A DNA stretch of 64,000 nucleotides from Terriglobia bacterium (GTDB lineage: Bacteria > Acidobacteriota > Terriglobia > Terriglobales > Acidobacteriaceae): assembly GCA_020073215.1 (NCBI GenBank), contig JAIQFO010000001.1:62001-126000 (forward strand). The letters are read 5' to 3'. Made by a program: the position numbers and the translations under genes. The stretch's first letter is position 1. The number at the start of each line of letters is the position of its first letter. Below, piece by piece: positions 53,733-63,287 of the stretch. The notes under the pieces were generated by a model. That model ran no database searches. It worked only from the letters and a program-made list of their open reading frames with translations, and was not told the origin of the DNA.

Positions 53733-54176
53733 CTAGCGGTTGAGAGCGTAGGTAACGCGGATTTCCGTTTCAACCTCCACTGGTTCGCCGTTTAACAAGT
53801 ATGGTCTGTACCGCCATTTCTTCACGGCCTTGATGGAGGAAGGAATCAGTTCCGTCGGCCCCGAAGCGGCTGTGAGATCTTCAATCTTGCCTTTTTTGGA
53901 GATAGAAGCACACAACACAACGGTGCCTTCGATGTGTGCTTTTCGGGCAGTTGTCGGATAAGACGGATTCACTTTGTGAATGAGCAAACCTTTGGTGACG
54001 CCACCTTCTACACGAACGAACTTGTCGGCGTCGTGACCCACACGGCAGGGGGAGTTCGCCAGGTCCGCGCCGTTGGCGGAATTATCGGGGTTCGCGGGCG
54101 ACTGCTGCGCAAACCCGGTGCCCGCCGCGGCCAAACACAGAACGACCGAAAGAAAGCCTGACGACAAAGTTCGCAT
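53733..54176 (-). CDS. TonB C-terminal domain protein
   Basis: 147 aa. Signal peptide MRTLSSGFLSVVLCLAAAGT, then NPSYPTTARKAHIEGTVVLC and SSIKAVKKWRYRPYLLNGEP, which are the TonB C-terminal fold that binds outer-membrane receptors. It lacks the long N-terminal TM and Pro spacer of energy-coupled TonB, so it is an exported TonB-domain protein. The start at ATG 54176 gives a clean signal peptide. Confidence 0.88.
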   Translation of the reverse strand: MRTLSSGFLSVVLCLAAAGTGFAQQSPANPDNSANGADLANSPCRVGHDADKFVRVEGGVTKGLLIHKVNPSYPTTARKAHIEGTVVLCASISKKGKIEDLTAASGPTELIPSSIKAVKKWRYRPYLLNGEPVEVETEIRVTYALNR

Positions 54177-54282
54177 GGCGAGCGAGTATATCAGGCAGGG
54201 GACACTTCGGCAGGCCACCCGGCATTCAGTTTTTTTTTTGCGCTTCTGCCCCGTCGTCGTACGAGAAGTGGGCCACCCGCCC

Positions 54283-55863
54283 CTACTGGGTGACCGAAGC
54301 CTCTGCTAACCCCGATAGATCGGGTGTAAATCTGTGGGGATAGACTAGTAGGAACGGAAATAGGAGCTCGGGGAACCTTTTCGTAAGCAAGAGGTCCAAG
54401 GGCGGTTTGCGGGTTGATGATTCTACGAGCGTCTGCCATTGCTCGGGCTGCCCGAATGGAGAGGTTACAAGCGTTCCCGTTTTTGCTCTCCAAAGATACA
54501 GGTCTGATATGGTGTCGGGGACAAATTCATTGCTCATCACAGCAGTGATGTCGTACCAGAGCGATCTCAAGAGTTGTTTTCTTTCCCGTCGACATAGAAA
54601 GGCGACTAGGCTTCTTAAGGAATACGAGACGCCGAGAAAACCTTGCTTAGGTCCGAAGATATCTTCCCGCATGAACATCCCGCGCAGCAGAATGTCGGGT
54701 CCGTAATACGGATCTGGGAAGCCAGGAGCGACTTCGCCTGAGTTGATCTTGGTGATTAAATGGATGATCTCCGCGGCAATCTGAACGGCCATTCCTTCCT
54801 GTCCGCGTAACCAGAGAAGAACCATGACAGCGTAGTAGCTCGGAACGGCACTCTCACCCCACAATCTGCCCTGATTGAGGCTCTTGCTGATTCTAGAGAA
54901 AATTTCATTCTCATAGTCGAGGATTGTGTTCTTCGCCCTCTTGTACAGTGCAAATGCCGCGAGCTGGCCGAGCACCAGCGCCGTCCGAAAGTTGACCGTG
55001 TCACCATCCACAAACGGATTGCCCTCAACCCAGCTCTTCCTTTCGAGAGACTCCTTGACCAGGGCCTCCACGGATTGTTCCCAGGCTTGAATGCAGAGTT
55101 CGATAGAAGGGAGCCATACTGGCTCGTACGATCTTACTTTCTCCGCGAGTCTTAACAGGTGGGCGATCACAAGCATCCAGCCTTCCGACAGTGCGAAGTT
55201 ATTGCCAGCCCGCTGAGGTCCACTCAGCGCGTAACTTGCAAGAAGGGCGGTAGCCGAAAAGGTCCTTCGCAACTCCGTCCTCTTAACTTCCGCAGCAAGC
55301 GGAAGCAGGTTCTCGAGAAAGGCTGCGAAGTCCTCTTTATGGAGAGGTTCCCTCTTATCCCGCAGGAGGATGCGCAGGAAAAGTTCGAAGTCTGCTGGAG
55401 TTCGCGGAAGAAAGGTTCCCTGCGCCTTAACAAACATCTCAAGGAGTTGCCACTTCGTGATCAATTCCAGTGGGGTGTGTCCGTTGCGCTTCCATCCCCC
55501 TTGGCGGTCCGTAATCTCCCTGCGGACGGGATCGGTAATGGCACCGTTAGTTACCAGCACGGGCCGGAACTTTGCAGCCTGCGGGATATTTGGGTGCTGT
55601 ATCGGAAGCTCAACAAGTTCTTCCACTTCTCCGCGAATGGTGCGGCGCCAGTTTGATAGGTCGATGTTTTCTGACTTCAGCTGATAGGCATAGTGAGTTC
55701 CGTGCTTATCGGTGGCAATGACGTCTTTACCTTGTTCCATTTGGCCGTGGGATGAGACATGATGAATCCGGAATCCTTCGCTCAATAGAACTTGGCAGAA
55801 GGCGAACTGATATTCGCGCTCGGTCGTGCTATCCAACCAATTTTCTATTACTCTCTCGATCAC
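54283..55863 (-). CDS. predicted PD-(D/E)XK nuclease-fold protein with large helical C-terminus
   Basis: 526 aa. Residues 1-70 hold an Mrr-like PD-(D/E)XK site: Glu16 in STTEREYQFAF, Asp47 in EQGKDVIATD and Gln61-Leu-Lys63 in YAYQLKSEN, on a beta-hairpin as expected. The next part (to about 130) continues an alpha/beta fold with RPVLVTNGAITDPVRREI. The remaining 390 residues are helix-rich and unrecognised. The first 35 bp overlap the gene upstream (55829-56425), so the two are coupled. Base composition looks more A+T-rich than neighbours. A role in defence against foreign DNA is a reasonable guess only. Confidence 0.7.
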   Translation of the reverse strand: MIERVIENWLDSTTEREYQFAFCQVLLSEGFRIHHVSSHGQMEQGKDVIATDKHGTHYAYQLKSENIDLSNWRRTIRGEVEELVELPIQHPNIPQAAKFRPVLVTNGAITDPVRREITDRQGGWKRNGHTPLELITKWQLLEMFVKAQGTFLPRTPADFELFLRILLRDKREPLHKEDFAAFLENLLPLAAEVKRTELRRTFSATALLASYALSGPQRAGNNFALSEGWMLVIAHLLRLAEKVRSYEPVWLPSIELCIQAWEQSVEALVKESLERKSWVEGNPFVDGDTVNFRTALVLGQLAAFALYKRAKNTILDYENEIFSRISKSLNQGRLWGESAVPSYYAVMVLLWLRGQEGMAVQIAAEIIHLITKINSGEVAPGFPDPYYGPDILLRGMFMREDIFGPKQGFLGVSYSLRSLVAFLCRRERKQLLRSLWYDITAVMSNEFVPDTISDLYLWRAKTGTLVTSPFGQPEQWQTLVESSTRKPPLDLLLTKRFPELLFPFLLVYPHRFTPDLSGLAEASVTQ

Positions 55864-56425
55864 GCCATTCTTCTCGTTTTCTGCTCAGTATTTCTTTCTT
55901 TCTTCGCTTTAGCCCCGGATCGTTCTCCCACTCCACGATTTTCGTCTGAATTGCCTGCAGCATGTCCGGATGGAGGACGAGCGTTGGCATGATCGGGTTA
56001 TTGTTTTGGTCGAAGTCAATTTGCATTTTCTCGAGCATGTCCAACAACATGCTCATATGAAAGGGCTTCCCGCGAGCGTCAAGAGCATTGCCGACTTCGG
56101 AGGTAGCTTCTTCGACAGCAGAGAACATCATCTTCTCGGACTGCTGCGCGAGATTGAGGGCTAACTCCTGAAGCTTGTTTTTGGCCTGTTCTTTCATCTC
56201 CTCAGAGCCAAGGTTAGCTGCTATCTCCAGGCGGGACCCGATCGTCTTAAAAGCGCTTGTGCGAAGTTTGCCATCCTGGTCTCGAATTGCAGACTTGTCG
56301 CCCTCGTGTTGTCGGGTTTGCTTTACTTGGGATATGACCGGTGCGTGCTTATCAATTTCCGCATAGAGACTGCGAATCTGCGCTTTGTGGATCGAATTCT
56401 TAACCTTAGGGAAGTCTGGGAGCAT
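55829..56425 (-). CDS. hypothetical protein, 198 aa, partner of the nuclease-fold gene
   Basis: Reads MLPDFPKVKNSIHKAQIRSL and is highly helical and charged: SAIRDQDGKLRTSAFKTIGS, QAKNKLQELALNLAQQSEKM, then FHMSMLLDMLEKMQIDFDQN and a Lys/Arg-rich tail GLKRRKKEILSRKREEW. Probably cytoplasmic and coiled-coil-like, no TM. No family recognised. Overlaps the nuclease-fold gene by 35 bp; together they form a two-gene unit. Confidence 0.65.
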   Translation of the reverse strand: MLPDFPKVKNSIHKAQIRSLYAEIDKHAPVISQVKQTRQHEGDKSAIRDQDGKLRTSAFKTIGSRLEIAANLGSEEMKEQAKNKLQELALNLAQQSEKMMFSAVEEATSEVGNALDARGKPFHMSMLLDMLEKMQIDFDQNNNPIMPTLVLHPDMLQAIQTKIVEWENDPGLKRRKKEILSRKREEWRDRESNRKLVG

Positions 56426-56656
56426 AGGTACGCTAAGATGATACGCTACGGAAGGACGAGCTATTCCAAAAAGGGCGGGCGGCCCATTCTTCCCCTGGCA
56501 CAGCCAAACAGTGGGTGCCCCATCCTTCGCGGCTTCTCGCGAAGGGTAGGAGTGCGGACTGATCGCACCATGGGCTTTGCCTAACTTACCTTTGTGAAGC
56601 GTTGGCTTAGCTTTAACTCTCTTCTCGCGCCTTTCGAGAAGTGGCTTATACCGCGA

Positions 56657-56986
56657 CTATCCAGAAAGCGAATTCGCAGCCGCCATGGAGGCGGGACGGA
56701 CTTCTCTTTCGATGGTGCGCGACAACCTCTCCTCTGCGACCTCTAGATCGTAGGCAGTCTGAAGGTTCATCCAGAATCCGGCGCTGGTATTGAAGTACCG
56801 GGCCAAGCGCAGGGCCGTGTCCGGAGTGATCCCGCGGCGTTCGTGGACAATCTCGGCGATTCGCGTGACCGGCACTCTCAAGTCGAGCGCCAGGCGGTTC
56901 ATGCTGAGTTGGAGCGGCTCCATGAACTCGGCGCGCAGAATCTCGCCGGGATGGATCGCGGGAAGAAGTTTTTGGGACTTCGCCAT
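56657..56986 (-). CDS. higA: HigA-type antitoxin (XRE family)
   Basis: 109 aa. The HigA pattern IHPGEILRAEFMEPLQLSMN begins the helix-turn-helix; LRVPVTRIAEIVHERRGITP is the DNA-binding core and RLARYFNTSAGFWMNLQTAY the antidote signature. Its C-terminal tail is longer than usual. It pairs with the RelE-fold toxin upstream; the toxin-first order higB-higA is normal for this type. Confidence 0.93.
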   Translation of the reverse strand: MAKSQKLLPAIHPGEILRAEFMEPLQLSMNRLALDLRVPVTRIAEIVHERRGITPDTALRLARYFNTSAGFWMNLQTAYDLEVAEERLSRTIEREVRPASMAAANSLSG

Positions 56987-57062
56987 GGGTTCCTCTTGCT
57001 CCGTGCGCCGGTCGCCCTACCGTAATCTGGACCGTACCGTTACAACGTTGCTGGTCAACACT

Positions 57063-57341
57063 CTAGTGGTAGTCCACGATCTCGACGTCGTGGGCATTTC
57101 CGTCACGCCACACAAAACAAAGACGCCACTGGTCGTTGATCCGGATACTGTGTTGCCCTCTCCGATCGCCGCGCAACGCTTCCAAACGGTTCCCCGGCGG
57201 TGCTGCCAGATCGCGCAACTCGGTAGCGCTGTCCAACTGCCGGAGCTTTCTGCGGGCGGCCTGCTCCACGGCGCGAAAGCGACGACTCGGCTGCCGGCGG
57301 TGAAGTCGCTCGGTATCCGCACAGCGGAACGACCTGATCAC
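57063..57341 (-). CDS. higB: HigB-type RelE-fold toxin
   Basis: 92 aa. MIRSFRCADTERLHRRQPSR at the start, the conserved HSIRINDQWRLCFVWRDGNA and DVEIVDYH, the HigB ribosome-dependent mRNA endonuclease signature. GTG start at 57341. A 76-bp gap to higA is longer than typical. Confidence 0.93.
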   Translation of the reverse strand: MIRSFRCADTERLHRRQPSRRFRAVEQAARRKLRQLDSATELRDLAAPPGNRLEALRGDRRGQHSIRINDQWRLCFVWRDGNAHDVEIVDYH

Positions 57342-57463
57342 CCGTCCATCCTATCCTGCATAGCGTTTAACGTCAAGCAGTAAGCTTGGCCGGCGGAAAC
57401 CGCGCCAAGAGGCGCTATAATCTCTGGTTGCATTCATCTTTCCGCTCGACCCAGGAGTTCATC

Positions 57464-58885
57464 ATGTCTACTCTTACCGAAGCCGCCGTCCCGACCCAAA
57501 CCAAGACCCGTACCGAATCCGACAGCATGGGAAAGATCGAAGTCCCGGCGAATGTTTATTGGGGAGCGCAGACGCAGCGCTCGCTGCTGCATTTCGCGAT
57601 TGGGCGCGACACCATGCCTCCGGAGCTGATTCGCGCTTTCGGCACGCTCAAGAAGGCTTGCGCGCTGGTGAATCAGGACCTGGGAAAACTTCCGCCTGAC
57701 AAAGCGAAGCTCATTGCGCAGGCGGCCGACGAAGTGATTGCCGGCAAGCTTAATGACCAGTTCCCGCTGCGCATCTGGCAGACCGGCTCGGGCACGCAGA
57801 CCAACATGAACGTGAATGAGGTCATCTCGAATCGCGCGATTGAGATTGCGGGCGGGGAGATGGGATCGAAGAAGCCGGTGCATCCTAACGATCACGTCAA
57901 CATGTCGCAATCGTCGAACGACACGTTTCCGGCGGCGATGCACATTGCGGCGGCGGAGCGGGTGAAAAACGCGCTGATTCCGGCGATCAAGACCGTGCGC
58001 GATGCCATCACGGCCAAGGCTAAGGAATTTGAGGGCATAGTGAAGATTGGCCGCACCCATCTGCAGGATGCTGTGCCTTTGACCATTGGACAGGAATTTA
58101 GCGGCTGGGCCAGTTTGCTCGATCGTGACATCAAGCGACTGGAGCAGGTGCTCGATGGGCTTTACGATCTGGCGATTGGCGGGACGGCGGTGGGCACGGG
58201 GCTGAACACGCATCCGGAATTTGCCGAGCGCGCCGCGAAGAAGATCGCTGAATTAACGTCACTTCCCTTCCGCTCGCATCCCAACAAGTTCGCCGCGCTT
58301 TCCGCGCACGATGAGATCGTGTTTGCCCAGGGCGCTATGCAGACTCTGGCCGCTTCGCTGATGAAGATCTCGAACGATATTCGCTGGCTGGCTTCCGGTC
58401 CGCGGTGCGGGCTGGGCGAGCTGGTGATTCCAGAGAATGAGCCGGGATCGTCCATCATGCCGGGCAAGGTTAATCCCACGCAATGCGAAGCTATGACGAT
58501 GGTCTGCGCGCAGGTTCACGGAGCTACGGCTGCGGTGGGATTCGCCGGATCGCAGGGCAACTTTGAGCTCAACGTGTTCAAGCCGGTAATCATCTACAAC
58601 TTCCTGCACTCGGTCACGCTGGTCACCGACGCCTGCCACGGATATGTCGAGTATATGGTCAAGGGCATTGAAGTCGATCGCGCCAAGGTGGACTTCTACG
58701 TGAAGAATTCGCTGATGCTGGTCACGGCGCTCGCTCCGAAAGTGGGATACGACAAGGCGGCGCAGATCGCGCACACGGCGCACGTCGAGCACTCGAGCCT
58801 GCGCGAGGCGGCGCTGAAGCTGGGATATCTTACGGGTGAGGAATTCGATTCGCTGGTCAAGCCGGAGAAGATGACGCGGCCGTAG
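57464..58885 (+). CDS. fumC: fumarate hydratase class II
   Basis: 473 aa. Interconverts fumarate and malate in the TCA cycle. The family signature [17 protein letters not shown] near residue 325, with [20 protein letters not shown] and [17 protein letters not shown], is intact. CCAGGAG is 8 bp before ATG 57464; an upstream GCTATAATC (about 50 bp before) is the probable -10. The N-terminus ([20 protein letters not shown]) is normal. Confidence 0.97.
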   Translation: MSTLTEAAVPTQTKTRTESDSMGKIEVPANVYWGAQTQRSLLHFAIGRDTMPPELIRAFGTLKKACALVNQDLGKLPPDKAKLIAQAADEVIAGKLNDQFPLRIWQTGSGTQTNMNVNEVISNRAIEIAGGEMGSKKPVHPNDHVNMSQSSNDTFPAAMHIAAAERVKNALIPAIKTVRDAITAKAKEFEGIVKIGRTHLQDAVPLTIGQEFSGWASLLDRDIKRLEQVLDGLYDLAIGGTAVGTGLNTHPEFAERAAKKIAELTSLPFRSHPNKFAALSAHDEIVFAQGAMQTLAASLMKISNDIRWLASGPRCGLGELVIPENEPGSSIMPGKVNPTQCEAMTMVCAQVHGATAAVGFAGSQGNFELNVFKPVIIYNFLHSVTLVTDACHGYVEYMVKGIEVDRAKVDFYVKNSLMLVTALAPKVGYDKAAQIAHTAHVEHSSLREAALKLGYLTGEEFDSLVKPEKMTRP

Positions 58886-58976
58886 AAGCGGCCACGCCGA
58901 GTCCGCGGAGATTGCCGAAACAAAAGGCTGGCGCACCATCAGTGATTTGTCATCACGTTAAGAGTGAGGGCGCAGT

Positions 58977-59501
58977 CTAGTTCTTCTTCAGAAATCGCCG
59001 CCGGTTGAGGTGGGTCGTGGCGGTCGGCTGGATGTCGTCGTACTTCAGCACGCTGATCGAGCCATCCACTTCTAGCACCGCCAGCGCCGCCTGCTTGTAG
59101 GTGCCGACACCGTGCTCACGGAGCGCCCGTTCCAGTTCATCCATGCTGACGTGCTCTTTGGCCATGTGGGCCTGGAGGATCTCGCCGTCGTGCACCAGCA
59201 GGGCGGGCTGTCCCTGAATGTATCTTCGGAAGCGGCGATTGCCTCCGGAAACCTCGGCTACCAAATAGTTCAGGATGAGCAGGGTAGCGGCGGCAATGGC
59301 GCCTCCGGCCAGCGATGTGTCGGGGCCGGTCATCGCATTTTGCACGGAGTTTGAAAGCAGCAGGAGAAGCACCAGATCGAACGGAGTCATCTGCCCGACT
59401 TCCCGCTTGCCGCTGATGCGAATTCCGATCAGCACGAGCAGGTAGATGACTGCGGTGCGGAGCGCGATTTCAACGAGCGTGTGCGTGTTCGGGGGCAGCA
59501 T
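58977..59501 (-). CDS. DUF421 (YetF-like) membrane protein
   Basis: 174 aa. Three hydrophobic helices, then a cytoplasmic domain: RISGKREVGQMTPFDLVLLL and SNSVQNAM are the DUF421 signature; the C-terminal part has MDELERALREHGV and LEVDGSISVL. These proteins are linked to envelope and spore physiology in other bacteria. ATG start at 59501. Confidence 0.9.
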   Translation of the reverse strand: MLPPNTHTLVEIALRTAVIYLLVLIGIRISGKREVGQMTPFDLVLLLLLSNSVQNAMTGPDTSLAGGAIAAATLLILNYLVAEVSGGNRRFRRYIQGQPALLVHDGEILQAHMAKEHVSMDELERALREHGVGTYKQAALAVLEVDGSISVLKYDDIQPTATTHLNRRRFLKKN

Positions 59502-59527
59502 TAATATCGGTTGTCCTCGTTGCCGCC

Positions 59528-60361
59528 CTACTGCGGTGAAGCGGTAACCGGTATCGGAGCGTTTTTCGGCGTGCTCAGATAGCCGGTGACTTTGTTCTTG
59601 TCCACCGTCCAGACGACCAGCTCATACAGCATGTGCTCGCGTCCGGTGTAGAACTGCACCGGTTCGCTCTGGTTCCTGTCTTTCTTCTCGATGGTCTTGT
59701 CGTCGGCAGTGACGTTCAGCGTGTATTTGCCGCGTTTTGGGTCGGTCTTCTTCAGTTGTAAAGCCACAGTCGAAAACGCCTGTGGATGGGACCCCTTCAA
59801 TAAGGTGAACTCGTAGTACTGGCGATCGCCCCTGTGTTTGAGGGCTTCGAGATCGCTGCGCGTGTTCGCGATCAACCCGCTCTGCACGCCGAGATCGCCG
59901 ATGGTGCCCTGCAGCTTCGCGATGGTCGCCTCGAGCGACGCCTTGGTGGCGGCCACGTCGGTCTTCACGCCGCCGACGTCGGTCTTCACGTTGCCTACTT
60001 CTCCGGCAACGGCGCCCACATCTTTCTTTTCTTCCTCCGCCTGGGCTTTAAGGCGGGCCGATGCGACTTGTTGCTGACGTTGCAAATCGGCAGCACGCGT
60101 TGCCAATTCTTTTTTGGTCATGCCCAACTGTTGCGCCAGCGTCTCAGAATCGGCTTCCGCGGCCTGCATCCGTTTGGTCAGATCGCCGATCTGTTGTTGG
60201 CTGGCGGTTTGATCTTGCGTGACCTTTTGCAGCTTGCCGTGTTGGTCATAAATGAAAAATGCCGACGCGCCGACGTAGACAACCGCCAGCGCGACAAGGA
60301 TCCATTTCCCGACAGTGCTCTGCGGCTCGGGGTGGTAAACGGTCGGTTCGCCTTCAGGCAT
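59528..60361 (-). CDS. membrane-anchored coiled-coil protein
   Basis: 277 aa. One TM helix (KWILVALAVVYVGASAFFIY, residues 19-38), then a long coiled coil with Gln/Ala/Lys and the repeated heptad-like TDVGGVKTDVAATKASLEAT, and a beta-rich C-terminal domain of about 110 residues starting DRQYYEFTLLKGSHPQ. It is reminiscent of cell-envelope integrity coiled-coil proteins. Upstream of the DUF421 gene on the same strand (27 bp gap). Confidence 0.75.
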   Translation of the reverse strand: MPEGEPTVYHPEPQSTVGKWILVALAVVYVGASAFFIYDQHGKLQKVTQDQTASQQQIGDLTKRMQAAEADSETLAQQLGMTKKELATRAADLQRQQQVASARLKAQAEEEKKDVGAVAGEVGNVKTDVGGVKTDVAATKASLEATIAKLQGTIGDLGVQSGLIANTRSDLEALKHRGDRQYYEFTLLKGSHPQAFSTVALQLKKTDPKRGKYTLNVTADDKTIEKKDRNQSEPVQFYTGREHMLYELVVWTVDKNKVTGYLSTPKNAPIPVTASPQ

Positions 60362-60508
60362 AAGAGTTTTATCTCCAGTTGAAATGGGCTGTAGGCTTTA
60401 TTGTTTGTGAGATGAGGGTCGGTGTCAATTGCGTTTCAGGTTCAGGGTCGAACGTAACTCCCACATCTCGAAAAACGCGAGATGTGGGGCAACCGCTAGA
60501 ATGTGGGC

Positions 60509-61609
60509 GTGAAGAATTGGGACGCAATCGTCATCGGGGCGGGCATCGTCGGGCTTTCGCTGGCGATTGAACTCAACCAGCTGGGCCTGCGGGTGCTGGT
60601 GGTGGAGAAAGGCGAACCGGGGCGAGAGGCGTCCTGGGCCGCAGGCGGCATGTTGGCCGACTTCCCCCTCGAAACGCCGCCCCTGCTGCGGGAACTGGCG
60701 ACGGCGAGCGCACGGATGTATCCCGAGTTCGTGCGCGGGCTTGAAGAGGAGTCCGGGCTGAAGATTGATTTGCGGTCGGTGGGAACACTGGTGCTTTTTC
60801 ATGGGGAGACCGGGGTCCATCGCGTGTCGGTGGGCCCAAGCCCCGCCACCACAGAAGCTTATGCTCTGCCCGGACCCCTGGCGGAACTGGAACCGGCACT
60901 TCGCGCCCCCGATGCGGCCGCGCCCCAATTCACCGCTCTGTATGCACAAGAACGCTGCGTTGATCCCCGCCATCTGACCTCAGCCGCCATCGCCGCGGCC
61001 CGACACCGCGGCGTCGACTTTTCGTCCGGTGACCCGGTGCTGGATGTCGAGGTGGTGAACGGCAAGGCATCCGGCGTCCGCACCAGCAAAGCGCGGTTTG
61101 CCGCCGGCCTGGTTGTGAATTGCGCCGGAGCCTGGGCCGGAAAGATCCCGCCCCACCATTTCCCGACGCGTCCCGTCAAAGGCCAGATGCTATGCGTCGT
61201 CATGCCGGAAAAAGAACTGGTGCGCCATGTGATCCGCACGCCCGACGTTTACCTGATCCCGCGCAGCGACGGACGCTTAGTGATCGGAGCGACTCAGGAA
61301 GAGGCGGGATTCGACAAGCAAGCCGTGCCCGGAACAATCCAGAAGTTGCGGCAGGCGGCGCTCAATCTAGTTCCGAAATTGGCCGAAGCGCGGATTCTGG
61401 AGGCATGGGCAGGTCTGCGTCCGGGAACGCCTGACGGCTTGCCGATTTTGGGAGCAACGCCGACGCCAGGATGTTTTGTGGCGACCGGACATTTTCGGGA
61501 CGGAATTCTGCTGGCGCCGGTAACCGCGCGGCTGATGAGCCAGATAATAACCGGGCAGACGCCGCAGATTGATGTACTGAAGTTCTCCGCCAGTCGCTTT
61601 GGCAGCTGA
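60509..61609 (+). CDS. thiO: FAD-dependent oxidoreductase, glycine oxidase ThiO-like
   Basis: 366 aa. The FAD site is IVIGAGIVGLSLAIELNQLG; further family blocks are REASWAAGGMLADFP, VVNCAGAWAGKIPPHHFPTRP with QMLCVVMPEKE, and the C-terminal WAGLRPGTPDGLPILGATP, typical of glycine/D-amino-acid oxidase of the ThiO type in thiazole synthesis. No other thi genes adjoin, so a general D-amino acid or glycine role is possible. The start is GTG 60509 with TAGAAT 6 bp upstream and no Shine-Dalgarno; GTG 60503 is an in-frame alternative. Confidence 0.85.
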   Translation: MKNWDAIVIGAGIVGLSLAIELNQLGLRVLVVEKGEPGREASWAAGGMLADFPLETPPLLRELATASARMYPEFVRGLEEESGLKIDLRSVGTLVLFHGETGVHRVSVGPSPATTEAYALPGPLAELEPALRAPDAAAPQFTALYAQERCVDPRHLTSAAIAAARHRGVDFSSGDPVLDVEVVNGKASGVRTSKARFAAGLVVNCAGAWAGKIPPHHFPTRPVKGQMLCVVMPEKELVRHVIRTPDVYLIPRSDGRLVIGATQEEAGFDKQAVPGTIQKLRQAALNLVPKLAEARILEAWAGLRPGTPDGLPILGATPTPGCFVATGHFRDGILLAPVTARLMSQIITGQTPQIDVLKFSASRFGS

Positions 61610-61719
61610 TTCGAAGCACGTACTCGCCTACAGGGCGCCTGCCCATATTCCGGTATATACTGAACCGTTTTCGGCAATATCTTGCATATGCGCCCAGCGC
61701 GCCAGAAAGGCAACAGACT

Positions 61720-63090
61720 ATGGCTTCCCCGGCAGTCGATTTTGCCCGCAATAATCAGCCGCGTTTTCTTAGCGAGCTGAAGAACCTTCTCCGTATCCCC
61801 AGCATCAGCACGCTCGATGAACATAAAACTGACGTGATGAAAGCGGCGGAATTTGTGGCCGCTGAGTTGCGCCGCATTGGGATGGACAACGTCGAGATCA
61901 TCCCCACCCAAGGACATCCCCTGCTCTACGCCGACTGGCTGCACGCCGCGGGGAAGCCGACCGTTTTGATGTATGCGCATTACGACGTGCAACCGCCCGA
62001 TCCCGTCGACGAATGGCAGACGCCGCCCTTTGAGCCGACCGAGCGCAACAACAATATTTACGCCCGCGGCGCGGTCGACGACAAAGGTCAGCTTTGGATG
62101 GAAGTCAAGGCGCTCGAATCACTGATGCAGGCCAATGGGGGCACGCTGCCGGTCAACGTCAAGCTCATTTTTGAAGGCGAAGAAGAAACCGGCGGCGAAT
62201 CGATTGCCGAGTACGTCCGCAAACAGAAAGCAAAGTTGAAAGCGGATTTCGCGCTGGTCTGCGATACCGAACTGTTCGCGCCCGATCTTCCCACTCTGTG
62301 CGTCGGGCTGCGTGGCCTGGTGTACACGGAAATTGAAGCGGTTGGTGCCAAGACCGATCTGCACTCCGGCATGTACGGCGGTGCGGCGCCGAATCCGTTT
62401 TTCGCGCTGATTGAGATCATCAGCAAGCTGAAAGATGCCAAGGGCAAAGTGCTGATCCCAGGCTTTTACAAGAACGTCAAAGCGCCCAGCAAAGATGAGC
62501 TGAAAGCCTGGAAGCGGCTGCCGTTCAACGAGGAGCATTATCGCAAGACGGAGGTCGGCTCCAAGGTGCTGACCGGCGAGCCAGGCTATTCGGTCCTCTA
62601 CCGGACGTGGGCGCGTCCCACGCTCGAAGTGCACGGCATGCCGGGCGGCTTTGTCGCTCCGGGAGCGAAGACGGTGATTCCGGCGAAGGCGTCGGCGAAA
62701 GTTTCCATGCGCATGGTGCCAAACCAGGATCCGGACGACATCCTGAAACGCTACACGGCCTTCGTCAAGAAACTCACGCCCAAGGGAATTGACACGAAAA
62801 TCAAAGTTTGGAGTAAAGGCCCCGCATGTGTGGTCGGCACCGACAACCGGTTCATCAAAGCAGCCACCGAGGCTCTGCACGACACGTTCAAGAAAGAAAC
62901 CGTGTTCATCCGCTCCGGCGGATCGATTCCAATCGTGACCGATTTCCAGGACGTGCTGAAAATTCCATCGGTGATGATGGGCTTCGGGCTTCCCGACGAC
63001 AACCTGCACGCTCCGAATGAGAAGTTTCACATCCCGAACTTCCATCGCGGGATTGAGACCATCTGTTTGTTCTTTGAGAAGCTGGGATAA
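61720..63090 (+). CDS. M20 family dipeptidase
   Basis: 456 aa. Zinc dipeptidase of the CNDP/PepV type: LMYAHYDVQPPDPVDEW, YARGAVDDKGQLWMEV, FEGEEETGGESIAEYV and LHAPNEKFHI carry the metal ligands and the general base Glu. It cleaves dipeptides. AAAGG lies 11 bp before the ATG at 61720. Followed by a family A repeat. Confidence 0.95.
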   Translation: MASPAVDFARNNQPRFLSELKNLLRIPSISTLDEHKTDVMKAAEFVAAELRRIGMDNVEIIPTQGHPLLYADWLHAAGKPTVLMYAHYDVQPPDPVDEWQTPPFEPTERNNNIYARGAVDDKGQLWMEVKALESLMQANGGTLPVNVKLIFEGEEETGGESIAEYVRKQKAKLKADFALVCDTELFAPDLPTLCVGLRGLVYTEIEAVGAKTDLHSGMYGGAAPNPFFALIEIISKLKDAKGKVLIPGFYKNVKAPSKDELKAWKRLPFNEEHYRKTEVGSKVLTGEPGYSVLYRTWARPTLEVHGMPGGFVAPGAKTVIPAKASAKVSMRMVPNQDPDDILKRYTAFVKKLTPKGIDTKIKVWSKGPACVVGTDNRFIKAATEALHDTFKKETVFIRSGGSIPIVTDFQDVLKIPSVMMGFGLPDDNLHAPNEKFHIPNFHRGIETICLFFEKLG

Positions 63091-63113
63091 ACAGATTGCG
63101 GCATCGCTTTAGA

Positions 63114-63175
63114 GTAGAGACGGGGTTTGCCCCGTCTCACTCCGCAGCTGGAAACGCGGCAAGCCGCGTCTCTAC
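63114..63175. repeat. family A double-hairpin repeat, copy 7
   Basis: GACGGGGTTTGCCCCGTC and a hairpin around AACGCGGCAAGCCGCGT, arms GTAGAGAC/GTCTCTAC. It lies 23 bp after the dipeptidase stop. Confidence 0.85.
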
Positions 63176-63287
63176 GGGAAAGTGTTGGCATGAATCGCCG
63201 TCCCGCTCGGCGCGGTGGCCCTGAACCCGCACGGTAATTCCCAATCCCTCGCCTTCAGGTAAAATAAATGGTTTGAGGATGATGGTC

